Shown here: one piece after another, positions 34,686 to 43,709 of the stretch
Layout of the letters: each line of letters starts with the position of its first letter
How positions within the stretch are numbered: position 1 is the stretch's first letter
From: Aestuariicoccus sp032586235
GTDB lineage: Bacteria > Pseudomonadota > Alphaproteobacteria > Rhodobacterales > Rhodobacteraceae
NCBI RefSeq assembly: GCF_032586235.1
Contig: NZ_JAWHTD010000012.1
Location: 42,831 to 106,830, forward strand
Length of the DNA stretch: 64,000 nucleotides
Direction of reading: 5' to 3'
Notes under the pieces: generated by a model
Told to the model about the DNA's origin: nothing
What the model saw: the letters and a program-made list of their open reading frames with translations, nothing else
The model's database searches: none
Position numbers and translations under genes: made by a program

Positions 34686-35905
34686 CTGCCATCATCTTGC
34701 TTGCCAATGACGGGCAGGATCTCGCGTTCCCGCTTGCCCGCCAGCCAATCCAGACGCTGGCTGACGCTCAACGTACCGCCCAGCCGGTCATAGCGGAACC
34801 CGTTGAGACGCAGCGGATCGGCCCCGGCCCAGCTTTCCGCATCATCCTCCAGCCGCCCCACATGCGTGTCGGTCAGGTCGAGCGCGCCGGAGAAGGCCGT
34901 GACATCCTGCCAGAAGAAACCGCCGCCAATCGTCGCCCCTTCCAAGTTGAGACCGCGTTCGAAGGTGGCTTCTGGGCATTGCAAATTCCCGTCGATCCGC
35001 GCTCGGACCAATACAACGGACCCCTTGGCCGTGAACCCCCTTCGCATGAAAAGGCTCGCGCCGATGGTGATGGCGTTTGCATTCAGCGCGGGATGGCCCT
35101 GACCGTCGAATGTGCCGCCCACGCAAGCGACCTGCCCGCCGACATTCGCGCCGATCAGGTCGACCGTGCCTTTGGCGGAGAACCCCTCTCGCAGGAAAAG
35201 GTCCGCGCCAATGGTGATGGCGTTTGCATTGAGCGCGACCTTACCCTTTCCGTCGAATGTGCCATCGGAACAATCAACCTGCCCGCCGATAGTCGCGCGC
35301 GTCAGGTCAACCATGCCTTTGGCCGTAAACCCCTTGGACAGTGAAAGGCTCGCGCCGATGGTGATGGCGTTCGCATTCAGTGCGGGATGGCCCTGACCGT
35401 CGAATGTGCCATCGACGCACGCCAGAGATTGTCCGATCCTTGCACCTTTTAGATCGATCGGACCATCTGATTTGAATTTCCGGTTCAACAGAACGCTGCG
35501 CGTGACGCGCAGGCGGTGGGCGTCGAGGCCGGGCAGGTGGCAGCCGGGCAGGAGGACTGCGCCGAGGCGGGCGTCCATGAGCATGGGTTGGGTGTCGAAG
35601 CGGCAGTTGGACAGGTAGAGGTCCAGCGGGCTTTCGCAGCCTTCGAGATCGAGCTCGCCTGTGACGAAGGCCCCTTGCACGCTGGTGCCCTTGTCCGGCA
35701 CGCGGCAGGTTTCGCATCCGCCCAGGGTGATGTGGCGAATGAGGTCGGCGCGGATTTCGACGGTGTCGGTCGCGGCGTCGGGGCGGGTTTCGGAGAGGAT
35801 GACATAACCCGTATGCGCCTTGTCCAACAGGGTGCGCTCGGCCTCGGTCCAGGGGCGCTCGGCCTCCATTTCGGCCAGTGTCTTGCGGTGAAACGCGATA
35901 CTCAT
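34556..35905 (-). CDS. N-terminal repeat domain of split membrane protein
   Basis: Frame of 449 codons; residues 1 to about 405 look genuine and the last 40 or so are out-of-frame. It starts MSIAFHRKTLAEMEAERPW after GAAGGAG. The body is made of beta-helix-like layers (LTRATIGGQVDCSDGTFDG, ANAITIGADLFLREGF), resembling large pentapeptide-like membrane proteins of unknown role. Three consecutive 49-residue units are nearly identical. The match to the C-terminal part continues in another frame around 34650-34692, so the gene appears broken by a frameshift. Confidence 0.65.
   Translation of the reverse strand: MSIAFHRKTLAEMEAERPWTEAERTLLDKAHTGYVILSETRPDAATDTVEIRADLIRHITLGGCETCRVPDKGTSVQGAFVTGELDLEGCESPLDLYLSNCRFDTQPMLMDARLGAVLLPGCHLPGLDAHRLRVTRSVLLNRKFKSDGPIDLKGARIGQSLACVDGTFDGQGHPALNANAITIGASLSLSKGFTAKGMVDLTRATIGGQVDCSDGTFDGKGKVALNANAITIGADLFLREGFSAKGTVDLIGANVGGQVACVGGTFDGQGHPALNANAITIGASLFMRRGFTAKGSVVLVRARIDGNLQCPEATFERGLNLEGATIGGGFFWQDVTAFSGALDLTDTHVGRLEDDAESWAGADPLRLNGFRYDRLGGTLSVSQRLDWLAGKREREILPVIGKQDDGSWNPAPHRAGSPRPTGPISTRSPTPSWPRSCATAARRRAPRGC
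34970..35410 (-). repeat. Three 147-bp tandem repeats inside the split gene
   Basis: The 13-mer CGTCGAATGTGCC recurs at 35104, 35251 and 35398, exactly 147 bp apart, with long near-identical flanks (for example GCCGATGGTGATGGCGTT). Each unit encodes one 49-residue layer. The identity at DNA level indicates recent duplication or ongoing gene conversion and makes the region prone to copy-number change. Confidence 0.8.
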
Positions 35906-36000
35906 GACGACTCCTTCAACCGATACGGTAGTGGGCGCGGCGCGGGTTGGGAAGGGGATTGGGGCTTTCGCGGGCGGGGGCACGGCGCTATAGCGGGCGC

Positions 36001-37359
36001 ATGACGCAGAACCCGCCCGATCTTCGCCCCGACCTTGCCCGCGCGCGCGTGACCGACACGGCGCGCGACGGGCAGCCGACCATCGGCATGGTCAGCCTCG
36101 GCTGTCCCAAGGCGCTGGTGGACAGCGAGCGGATCCTGACGCGGCTGCGCGCCGAGGGTTATGGCATCAGCCCCGATTACAGCGGCGCGGACGCGGTGAT
36201 CGTGAACACCTGCGGGTTTCTCGATTCCGCCAAGGCCGAAAGCCTTGACGCCATCGGCGAGGCGCTGAACGAAAACGGGCGGGTGATCGTGACGGGGTGC
36301 CTGGGGGCCGAGCCCGAATATATCACCGGCGCGCATCCCAAGGTGCTGGCCGTCACCGGCCCGCATCAATACGAACAGGTGCTGGATGCGGTGCATGCCG
36401 CGGTGCCGCCCGCCCCCGATCCCTTCGTCGATCTGCTGCCCGCCAGCGGCGTCCGGCTGACGCCCCGGCATTTCAGCTATCTGAAGATCTCGGAAGGCTG
36501 CAATCACAAGTGCAAGTTCTGCATCATCCCCGACATGCGCGGACGGCTTGCGTCGCGCCCGCACCGGGCGGTCATGCGCGAGGCGGAAAAGCTGGTCGAG
36601 GCCGGGGTGCGCGAGCTGCTGGTGATCAGCCAGGACACCAGCGCCTATGGCACCGACTGGAAGGACCGGGACGACAAGTTCCCGATCACCGCGCTGGCCC
36701 GCGATCTGGGCAGCCTCGGGGCCTGGGTGCGGATGCATTACGTCTACCCCTACCCGCATGTGCGCGAGATGATCCCGCTGATGGCCGAGGGCGGGGTGCT
36801 GCCCTATCTGGACATTCCGTTCCAGCATGCCCATCCCGACACGCTGCGCCGCATGGCGCGGCCCGCGGCGGCGGAGCGCACGCTGGACGAGATCGCCGCC
36901 TGGCGCGCGGAATGCCCCGACATCACCCTGCGCTCGACCTTCATCGTCGGCTATCCCGGCGAGACCGAGGCGGAGTTCCAGCATCTGCTCGACTGGATGG
37001 ACGAGGCGCAGCTGGATCGGGTCGGCTGTTTTCAGTACGAGAACGTCGCAGGCGCGCGGTCGAACGGCCTGCCCGATCACGTTGCGGATGAGGTCAAGCA
37101 GGACCGGTGGGAGCGGTTCATGGCCAAGGCACAAGAGATCTCCGAGGCCAAGCTGGCCGCCAAGGTCGGCACCCGGCAAGAGGTGATCGTCGATCTGGTC
37201 GAGGACGACGCCGCCACCTGCCGCACCAAGGCCGACGCACCCGAGATCGACGGCAATCTCTTTATCGACGAGGGCCACGAGGCGCTGAGCCCTGGCGATA
37301 TCGTCACGGTCGAGGTCGACGAGGCGGGCGAGTACGACCTCTGGGGCCGGCTGGTCTGA
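36001..37359 (+). CDS. rimO: Ribosomal protein S12 methylthiotransferase
   Basis: Radical-SAM enzyme of 452 aa that methylthiolates an aspartate of ribosomal protein S12. N-terminal UPF0004 domain with cluster cysteines in MVSLGCPKALVDSE and VNTCGFLD, the radical-SAM motif CNHKCKFC, and a C-terminal TRAM domain (VIVDLVEDDAATCRTKADAP). LVDSE in the first motif separates RimO from MiaB. Start ATG 36001; the divergent neighbour is the split repeat protein. Confidence 0.95.
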   Translation: MTQNPPDLRPDLARARVTDTARDGQPTIGMVSLGCPKALVDSERILTRLRAEGYGISPDYSGADAVIVNTCGFLDSAKAESLDAIGEALNENGRVIVTGCLGAEPEYITGAHPKVLAVTGPHQYEQVLDAVHAAVPPAPDPFVDLLPASGVRLTPRHFSYLKISEGCNHKCKFCIIPDMRGRLASRPHRAVMREAEKLVEAGVRELLVISQDTSAYGTDWKDRDDKFPITALARDLGSLGAWVRMHYVYPYPHVREMIPLMAEGGVLPYLDIPFQHAHPDTLRRMARPAAAERTLDEIAAWRAECPDITLRSTFIVGYPGETEAEFQHLLDWMDEAQLDRVGCFQYENVAGARSNGLPDHVADEVKQDRWERFMAKAQEISEAKLAAKVGTRQEVIVDLVEDDAATCRTKADAPEIDGNLFIDEGHEALSPGDIVTVEVDEAGEYDLWGRLV

Positions 37360-37421
37360 GAGGATGGGGGCGTTCGGCTCGCAGCGCGGCGCCCGCCGAT
37401 CCCTGACATGACCCACAGGGC

Positions 37422-38420
37422 ATGACGCGGGGTCTGCATCTCCATGTCGGGCTGCCGAAATGCGGTTCGACCGCGATCCAGCGGGTGCTGGCGGAGCGGC
37501 GCAGGGCGCTGCGGGACCGCGGGGTCGATTATCCGCGCCTCATCGACCGCCCCATCGGCAATCTGACGCCCTATGTCCTGGCGCAGCGCCCCGCCGAGAC
37601 GCAAAGCCTCTTTCGCATGAACAACCCGCGCGTCGACCTTGCGGCCACAGGCGACGCCTTGCGCGCCGCGCTGGACGGGTCCGGTGCGCCACAGATGATC
37701 CTCTCGTCCGAGGCCCTGTCGCATCCGCTTTATCCGGTACGCCTCGACTGGATGTTCGCGCGGTTCGACGAGGTGCAGGTGCACCTCTTCCTGCGTCCCC
37801 GTCCCGATTGGGTTCTGTCGCATTTCAGCCAGCGCATCCGCACCGGCGGGTTTCAGGGCGATCTGGACGCGTTGGTCAACGCCGAAGATACCAGCGACGG
37901 GCTGCGGCGGATGCTGCGTTACTCGGACCATGTGGCATTCTGGGAGCGCTGCGCAGGCCCCGGCACCGTGCGGCTGCATTTCCTGGGCGAGCGGTTCGGC
38001 CCGCCCGCCCGGCAATTTCTGGACGCCATCGGCTGTGCGGATCTGGCCGGAGAGACCGGGCAGCTTCGCGCCAACGAAGGCCTGACCGCGTTCGAGCTTT
38101 GCGTGCTGTCGCATCTGCCCCGCCGCGATCAGCGCGGCTTTCTTGCCAAAAGCCACAAGGTGCGCGCCATCGCCGCCCGGTTCGATCCCGCACCCGGCGC
38201 AGCCCTTTTGACTGACGCCCTGCGGCAACGGATCGAGGACATGACCGGGGACGACACCGCCCGCCTCTTGGCGATGCAGGACAGGATCACCGCCGGGGAT
38301 ATGGCCCCCGCCACGCCCGACGCGCGCCCGCAGACCTCGTTCGGCGATCTGACGGCCAGCGCGGCCTTTGCCGATTGCGTTGCGGCGCTGAAGGCCGAAG
38401 GTCTGTGGCAACCCCCCTGA
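37422..38420 (+). CDS. Sulfotransferase-like P-loop protein
   Basis: Protein of 332 aa. The N-terminus LHLHVGLPKCGSTAIQRVL is a 5'-phosphosulfate-binding loop, and HLFLRPRPDWVLSHFSQRI resembles the 3'-phosphate motif, so a PAPS-dependent sulfotransferase fold is likely. The rest is not recognisable, and the acceptor is unknown (polysaccharide or lipid are common in such bacteria). It follows rimO after 62 bp and precedes tdk. Confidence 0.7.
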   Translation: MTRGLHLHVGLPKCGSTAIQRVLAERRRALRDRGVDYPRLIDRPIGNLTPYVLAQRPAETQSLFRMNNPRVDLAATGDALRAALDGSGAPQMILSSEALSHPLYPVRLDWMFARFDEVQVHLFLRPRPDWVLSHFSQRIRTGGFQGDLDALVNAEDTSDGLRRMLRYSDHVAFWERCAGPGTVRLHFLGERFGPPARQFLDAIGCADLAGETGQLRANEGLTAFELCVLSHLPRRDQRGFLAKSHKVRAIAARFDPAPGAALLTDALRQRIEDMTGDDTARLLAMQDRITAGDMAPATPDARPQTSFGDLTASAAFADCVAALKAEGLWQPP

Positions 38421-38475
38421 CGGGCTGCGCAGCGGCTCTTGCAACGGGGCCGGGGCTGCGGCATGACGCCATTCC

Positions 38476-39057
38476 ATGGCCAAGCTCTATTTCAACTACT
38501 CCACCATGAACGCCGGGAAATCGACGCTGCTGCTGCAGGCGGCGCACAACTACGGCGAGCGCGGGATGGAGACCTTTCTGCTGACCGCCGCGCTGGACGA
38601 CCGCGCGGGCGAAGGCAAGATCGGGTCGCGCATCGGGCTGTCGCGCCCGGCCGAGACGTTTCGCGCGGGCGACGATCTTTTCATCCGGATCGAGGCGCGG
38701 CTGGCCAAAGGCCCCGTGGCCTGCGTGCTTGTCGACGAGGCGCAGTTCCTGACCAAGGACCAGGTCTGGCAGCTGGCCCGCGCGGTGGACGATCTGGGCG
38801 TGCCGGTCATGGCCTACGGTCTGCGGGTGGATTTCCGGGGCGAGCTCTTCCCCGGCTCGGCGGCCCTGCTGGCGCTGGCCGACAGCCTGCGCGAGGTGCG
38901 TACGATCTGCCATTGCGGGCGCAAGGCGACGATGGTGGTGCGCCAGGACGATCAGGGCCACGTGCTGACCGGCGGCGCGCAGGTGCAGATCGGCGGCAAC
39001 GAGACCTATGTCAGCCTTTGCCGCCGGCACTGGCGCGAGGCTGTGTCCGGGTCCTGA
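38476..39057 (+). CDS. tdk: Thymidine kinase
   Basis: Type II thymidine kinase, 193 aa, phosphorylating thymidine in the salvage pathway. P-loop in YFNYSTMNAGKSTLLLQ, the Walker B-like CVLVDEAQFL, the lasso region (NETYVSLCRRHW), and zinc cysteines (CHCGRKATM plus the late C). Full length. It lies between the sulfotransferase-like gene and the YihY gene on the same strand; no functional link is evident. Confidence 0.94.
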   Translation: MAKLYFNYSTMNAGKSTLLLQAAHNYGERGMETFLLTAALDDRAGEGKIGSRIGLSRPAETFRAGDDLFIRIEARLAKGPVACVLVDEAQFLTKDQVWQLARAVDDLGVPVMAYGLRVDFRGELFPGSAALLALADSLREVRTICHCGRKATMVVRQDDQGHVLTGGAQVQIGGNETYVSLCRRHWREAVSGS

Positions 39058-39139
39058 CCCACCCGCGACCGGGCGGCCCGAAAGCCGGGAAAATCGCGCA
39101 GACCTGACCTTGGGCGACAAATGCCCTATACTCAACGGG

Positions 39140-40507
39140 ATGAAGAGTTTGGACACACAGATCGACCGGCTGCAACGGACGCGCGGCGCGGGCATCGTCG
39201 CCGAAGTGGCGAATTTCGTCATCTTCGCGGTGCGCCGTTTTTTCGCCGACCGCCTGAACAACGCCGCCGCCTCGCTGACCTATTCGACGCTGCTGGCGCT
39301 GGTGCCGCTTCTGGTCATCGCCTTTGCGATCCTGTCCAGCTTTCGTGCCTTCGACGCGGTCAAGGACCGGATGCGGCAGCTCTTCCTCGATGCGGTGGTG
39401 CCCGAGGCGGGGGCCGCGATCACGAACTACCTGTCATCCTTCACCGAAAACGCCAGCAACCTGACGGCGGTGGGCGTCGTCGCGCTGGCGGTGGCGGCGG
39501 TACTGCTGCTGTCGACCATCGAGGACACGCTGAACCGCATCTGGCATGTGGAACGGCCCCGCCCGATCCTGGTGCGGTTCCTGATCTTCTGGGCGATCCT
39601 CACGCTGGGGCCGATGCTGATCGCCGCCAGCATCGCGCTGACCTCGGACGTCATGCATTACGCCCGAAACTCGGCCCTCTTCGACCTTGGCGTGCCCGCA
39701 GAGGTCGGCCGGCGCGGGTCCTGGATCATCGACAATCTGGTCAGCGTCGGCATCAACCTCATCGGCTTTACCGCGCTCTTCGTGCTGGTCCCCGCGCGCC
39801 GCGTGCGCGTGCGCGACGCGCTGATCGGCGCGGGGTTCGCGGCGGTGTCGTTCGAGCTGCTGTCCTGGGGGTTCAACACCTTCCTCACCTCCGGTTCCAG
39901 CTATGAGACGATCTACGGCGCCGTCGCCGTCGTGCCGGTGTTCCTGGTCTGGGTCTACACAAGCTGGATGGTGATCATCCTGGGCGCGGTTCTGGCCGCC
40001 GCCTTTCCCGACTGGTGGCAGGCCCGTTCGGCAGAGCTGGGCGTCAAGGTCGGCCCGGTCGAACGGCTTGAGCTCGCCGTGGAACTGCTGTCGCGGCTGC
40101 ACCAGCGCGCGCAGACCGGTGGCACGCTGGACGAGGAAACGCTGATGGAAGCGACCCCGTTCGAGGCGCGGGACGACATCCTCGATGCGCTCAACGCCGC
40201 CGGTTACGTTGTCGAGACCGAAAACGGGCGCGTGGCGCTGGCGCGCGACATGCACAGCACGACCCTGCAGGATCTGGCGCGCGACCTTGGGATGGCGCTG
40301 GGGCTTGCCCCCGGCGCCGAGGATGCGCTGCCCGAGGGGATGACCGACGACTACGTCGCGGACCTGACGGCGCTTCGCGCGGCACTCGGCCGGCTGCACG
40401 AGGCCGAGGGCGAGATCCTTGGCACCCCGATCGCCGAACTGGCCTCTGCCGGGACGGCCCGGCGCGGCGCGTCGGTCGAGGTTCTGGCGCAGCGCTCGCA
40501 GACCTGA
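39140..40507 (+). CDS. YihY/virulence factor BrkB family membrane protein
   Basis: Protein of 455 aa. The first 290 residues hold six membrane segments with the YihY pattern (NNAAASLTYSTLLALVPLL, WHVERPRPILVRFLIFWAIL, YGAVAVVPVFLVWVYTSW); the remaining part is a cytoplasmic, winged-helix-like tail. The family was named ribonuclease BN in error and its role is uncertain, possibly envelope related. The ATG at 39140 is used. It ends 10 bp before the convergent KAS III-like gene. Confidence 0.88.
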   Translation: MKSLDTQIDRLQRTRGAGIVAEVANFVIFAVRRFFADRLNNAAASLTYSTLLALVPLLVIAFAILSSFRAFDAVKDRMRQLFLDAVVPEAGAAITNYLSSFTENASNLTAVGVVALAVAAVLLLSTIEDTLNRIWHVERPRPILVRFLIFWAILTLGPMLIAASIALTSDVMHYARNSALFDLGVPAEVGRRGSWIIDNLVSVGINLIGFTALFVLVPARRVRVRDALIGAGFAAVSFELLSWGFNTFLTSGSSYETIYGAVAVVPVFLVWVYTSWMVIILGAVLAAAFPDWWQARSAELGVKVGPVERLELAVELLSRLHQRAQTGGTLDEETLMEATPFEARDDILDALNAAGYVVETENGRVALARDMHSTTLQDLARDLGMALGLAPGAEDALPEGMTDDYVADLTALRAALGRLHEAEGEILGTPIAELASAGTARRGASVEVLAQRSQT

Positions 40508-40517
40508 GCGCGGCCGC

Positions 40518-41636
40518 TCAGGCGCGTTCGACCAGGACCGACCCCACCGAATAGCCCGCGCCGAAGGAACAGATCACCCCTTTGTCGCCCGGCGCCATGT
40601 CGGCGGAATGCTTGGCGAAGGCGATGATCGACCCGGCGGACGAGGTGTTGGCGTAATCCTGCAGGATGTTGGGCTGCTCGGCCGGTTCGGGCACCCGGCC
40701 CAGCACCTTGCGGCCGATGAAATCGTTCATCGTCTTGTTGGCCTGATGCAGCCACAGCCGTTTCAAATCGTCCGCCGTCCAGCCCTCGGCCTCCATATGC
40801 GCGGCGATATGGGCGCTGACCATGGGCAGCACCTCTTTGAACACCTTGCGCCCGTTCTGCATGAACTGCATGTCGCGGCGGTCTTCCATCTGGTCGTGGG
40901 TGCGGCGCAGGAAACCGTCATTGTTGCGGATGTTGTTGGAGAACTGCGTCGCGCATCTGGTCGAATGGATGACGAAGTGATCGCCCGCCGCGTCCTCGGC
41001 CCGTTCGATCACCACCGCGGTGGCCACGTCGCCGAAGATGAAATGACAATCGCGGTCGCGCCATTCCAGATGCGCCGAACAGATCTCGGGGTTGACGACG
41101 ATGGCGCAGCGCACCGATCCGCTGCGCACCATGTCTGCGGCGGCCTGAATGCCGAAGGTGGCCGACGAACACGCGACGTTCATGTCGAAGGCAAAGCCCT
41201 TTGCGCCCAGCAAATCCTGGATTTCAATGGCTACCGCCGGATAGGCGCGTTCGTGGTTCGACGCGGCGCAGATCACCAGATCGACATCCGCCCCCTGGCG
41301 CCCGGCCATGGCCAGCGCCTTGCCACAGGCGTCCAGCGCCATTTCCGCCATGATCCCGGGCTGGTCGTCGGGGCGCGCGGTCAGCTTGGGGAACATGCGC
41401 GCGGGGTCCAGGACGCCCTCCTTGTCCATGACAAAGCGCTGCTCGATACCACTGGCGGACTCGATGAAACCCGCGCTGGAATGTTGCATCGGCTCGGCCT
41501 CGCCCGCCGCGATGGCCTCGGCGTGTTCGGCGTTCCAGCGGTCGGCATAGGCGTTGAAGGCGACGACAAGCTCGTCGTTGGTGATGATCTGCGACGGGGT
41601 AAAAAGCCCGCATCCGGTAATGGCAGGTTGGTACAT
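40518..41636 (-). CDS. Beta-ketoacyl-ACP synthase III-like protein
   Basis: Thiolase-fold KAS III family, 372 aa, about 50 longer than housekeeping FabH. The catalytic triad is recognisable: cysteine in NVACSSATFG, histidine in LWLHQANKTMND, asparagine in DYANTSSAGS. The extra length is an insertion near residues 35-85. This longer form may use CoA thioesters rather than start fatty-acid synthesis. It is transcribed with the pca genes' strand but 189 bp downstream, so not clearly part of that operon. Confidence 0.85.
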   Translation of the reverse strand: MYQPAITGCGLFTPSQIITNDELVVAFNAYADRWNAEHAEAIAAGEAEPMQHSSAGFIESASGIEQRFVMDKEGVLDPARMFPKLTARPDDQPGIMAEMALDACGKALAMAGRQGADVDLVICAASNHERAYPAVAIEIQDLLGAKGFAFDMNVACSSATFGIQAAADMVRSGSVRCAIVVNPEICSAHLEWRDRDCHFIFGDVATAVVIERAEDAAGDHFVIHSTRCATQFSNNIRNNDGFLRRTHDQMEDRRDMQFMQNGRKVFKEVLPMVSAHIAAHMEAEGWTADDLKRLWLHQANKTMNDFIGRKVLGRVPEPAEQPNILQDYANTSSAGSIIAFAKHSADMAPGDKGVICSFGAGYSVGSVLVERA

Positions 41637-41825
41637 GGCGCGTCTCCACAGGTTGCGGGACAACACAGGATCGCGCGCGCCGGGTCAAGCCGGACGTCGC
41701 GGCGCGTCAGCCACGGTCAGGATAGCAAGAACGGTGTGGGGTCAGCGCCAGAGTCGGACCGCCGATGCCGCCACGGCAACCGTCAATCTTTCTCGGGTCA
41801 TCCCCGTCCCCCGCCCGTCGCGGCT

Positions 41826-42425
41826 TCAGAGATCGAGAAACACCGTCTCGCCCGGCCCCTGCAGCCGGATATCGAAGCGGTACGCCCCTTTGCCAGTCTT
41901 CCTGGCGATCAGCGTCTCGGCCCGCGGGCGCTGTTCGATGCGGTTCAGCAGAGGGTCGGCGGTGTTGTCCTCGTCCTCAAAGTAAATCCGGGTCGCGAGG
42001 CCGATGTTGATCCCGCGCGCCACGATCCAGAGGCTGATGTGCGGCGCCTGAAGCGCGCCGTTGCACAGGCGCACCGCGCCAGGCTTGACCGTGCGGAGGG
42101 TGAATTCGCCGCTGTCCTTGTCGGCGGCAAAGCGGCAAAAGCCGCTGACCGCCGGATCGGCCCCCTCGGCCCCCGGGAAAAGCCCCGCCGCGTCCGGTTG
42201 CCAGCTTTCCAGCATCGCGTCGCGCATCGCCCAGCCGGTGCCGTCATAGACCGACCCGGTGATGGTGACCGCCTGGCCCTTGGCCCCGGGCTGAACGGCG
42301 CTAAGCCCCAGATCCTCGGGGTAGACGCCCTCTATCCCGGCAAAGCTGGGGATACAGCCGATATGGACATAAGGCCCCGCCGTCTGGCTGGGCGTTTCGG
42401 TCAGCAGGTCCAGAGCTTGGGTCAC
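41826..42425 (-). CDS. pcaG: Protocatechuate 3,4-dioxygenase alpha subunit
   Basis: Alpha subunit, 199 aa, of the intradiol ring-cleaving dioxygenase that converts protocatechuate to beta-carboxy-cis,cis-muconate. N-terminal TPSQTAGPYVHIGCIP is the alpha-chain signature, and MLESWQPDAAG and ISLWIVARGINIGLATRIYF match the family. The alpha chain lacks the iron ligands, which are in PcaH. It begins 3 bp after the pcaH stop and is the last pca gene here. Confidence 0.95.
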   Translation of the reverse strand: MTQALDLLTETPSQTAGPYVHIGCIPSFAGIEGVYPEDLGLSAVQPGAKGQAVTITGSVYDGTGWAMRDAMLESWQPDAAGLFPGAEGADPAVSGFCRFAADKDSGEFTLRTVKPGAVRLCNGALQAPHISLWIVARGINIGLATRIYFEDEDNTADPLLNRIEQRPRAETLIARKTGKGAYRFDIRLQGPGETVFLDL

Positions 42426-42428
42426 GGC

Positions 42429-43157
42429 TCACATTCCTTCCGGCTTGTTTTCGAACATGGTCTGGCGGCGGCCGCGCAGGACGATGTCGAACTTGTAGGC
42501 AAGGTAATCCATCGGCCGCGCGTTCTGCATATCCAGCGGCGCGACCAGCCGGTCGAGCTGGCTGCGCGACTTGATCGTCGCGGCGATCGGGCAAAGGTCG
42601 ATCAGCGGGTCGCCCTCGAAATACATCTGGCTGATGAGCCGCTGACCGAAGGCATGGCCGAAGACCGAGAAATGGATATGCATGGGCCGCCAGTCGTTGG
42701 CGCGGTTGGGCCAGGGATAGGCGCCGGGGCGGATGGTCAGGAATTCATAATAGCCGTTGTCGTCGGTGATCGTGCGCCCGCAACCGCCGAAATTGGGATC
42801 GAGCGGGGCGAAATACGTGTCCTTGACGTGGCGATAGCGGCCTCCGGCATTGGCCTGCCAGATCTCGACCAGTGTCTGCGGCACCGGGCGGCCGGTCTCG
42901 TCCAGCACCCTGCCATGAACCCTGATCCGCTCGCCCACGGCGGGCGCGGCCCCTTGGGTGAAGTTCAGGATCAGGTTGTTGTCGAGCTTTCCCAGCAGGT
43001 TATGACCAAAGCGCGGGCCGGTTTCCTCGGCCGGGGTTGAGTCCATCGACAAGAGCGGCAGCGACGGCGACCGCGTGACCGAGGTCTTGTAATCCGGGTC
43101 GAACGGCACCGGGTGCATGTCGCGCCGGCGCGGCATCAGCGGAGCGGTGTCAGTCAT
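42429..43157 (-). CDS. pcaH: Protocatechuate 3,4-dioxygenase beta subunit
   Basis: Beta subunit, 242 aa, carrying the non-haem Fe(III) site: tyrosines in GGRYRHVKD and PGAYPWPN and histidines in WRPMHIHFSVFG. The family motif ETGRPVPQTLVEIWQANAGG is intact. Together with PcaG it forms the ring-cleaving enzyme. It overlaps the end of pcaC by 8 bp, indicating coupled translation. The start ATG 43157 is preceded by GGAGA. Confidence 0.96.
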   Translation of the reverse strand: MTDTAPLMPRRRDMHPVPFDPDYKTSVTRSPSLPLLSMDSTPAEETGPRFGHNLLGKLDNNLILNFTQGAAPAVGERIRVHGRVLDETGRPVPQTLVEIWQANAGGRYRHVKDTYFAPLDPNFGGCGRTITDDNGYYEFLTIRPGAYPWPNRANDWRPMHIHFSVFGHAFGQRLISQMYFEGDPLIDLCPIAATIKSRSQLDRLVAPLDMQNARPMDYLAYKFDIVLRGRRQTMFENKPEGM

Positions 43158-43533
43158 TTTCGGTCTCCATCTCCAGATAGGTCTGCTTGGCCAGCTTGAT
43201 GGCGTGGTTGGCGCGCGGCACACCGGCATAGATGGCGACGTGCTGGAACGCCTCCATCACGTCGCGCTTGCTGGCTCCGGTCCGGGCGGTGGCGCGGATG
43301 TGCATGGGGATTTCCTCGAAATTGCCGGTGGCGGCGAGCAGCGCCAGCGTCAGCATAGAGCGTTCCCGCCGGCTGATCGCGTCCGACGCCCAGACCGTGC
43401 CCCAGGCGCTTTCGGTGATCAGATCCTGGAACGGCCGGTCGAGATCGGTCTTGGCGGCCTCGGCGCGGTCGACATGAGCATCGCCCAGCACCTCGCGGCG
43501 GGTTTTCATGCCGGCGGCATGGCGATCAGACAT
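43150..43533 (-). CDS. pcaC: 4-carboxymuconolactone decarboxylase
   Basis: Protein of 127 aa, the single-domain PcaC. It decarboxylates 4-carboxymuconolactone to beta-ketoadipate enol-lactone, the third step after ring cleavage. The family cysteine/histidine-type motif region is MHIRATARTGASKRDVMEAF, followed by YAGVPRANHAI. The ATG at 43533 follows AAAGGA. It overlaps pcaH by 8 bp. The intermediate cycloisomerase (pcaB) and the lactone hydrolase (pcaD) are not in the window. Confidence 0.93.
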   Translation of the reverse strand: MSDRHAAGMKTRREVLGDAHVDRAEAAKTDLDRPFQDLITESAWGTVWASDAISRRERSMLTLALLAATGNFEEIPMHIRATARTGASKRDVMEAFQHVAIYAGVPRANHAIKLAKQTYLEMETEND

Positions 43534-43709
43534 TCCGTGTCCTTTCCTGAAAGGCCCCAATCGGGGCGGCTGCGGCCCGCGCAGAGACGAAAGCCACAGA
43601 CTTGGCCGAGTGTCGCAAGCGTCCGCTTCCCCCAAGGGAAATGCCACATCTTGCGGCGCGGGAAAATAAAATACGGCGCATCATCATTTAGCCGCTCCCC
43701 TCCGCCCGG

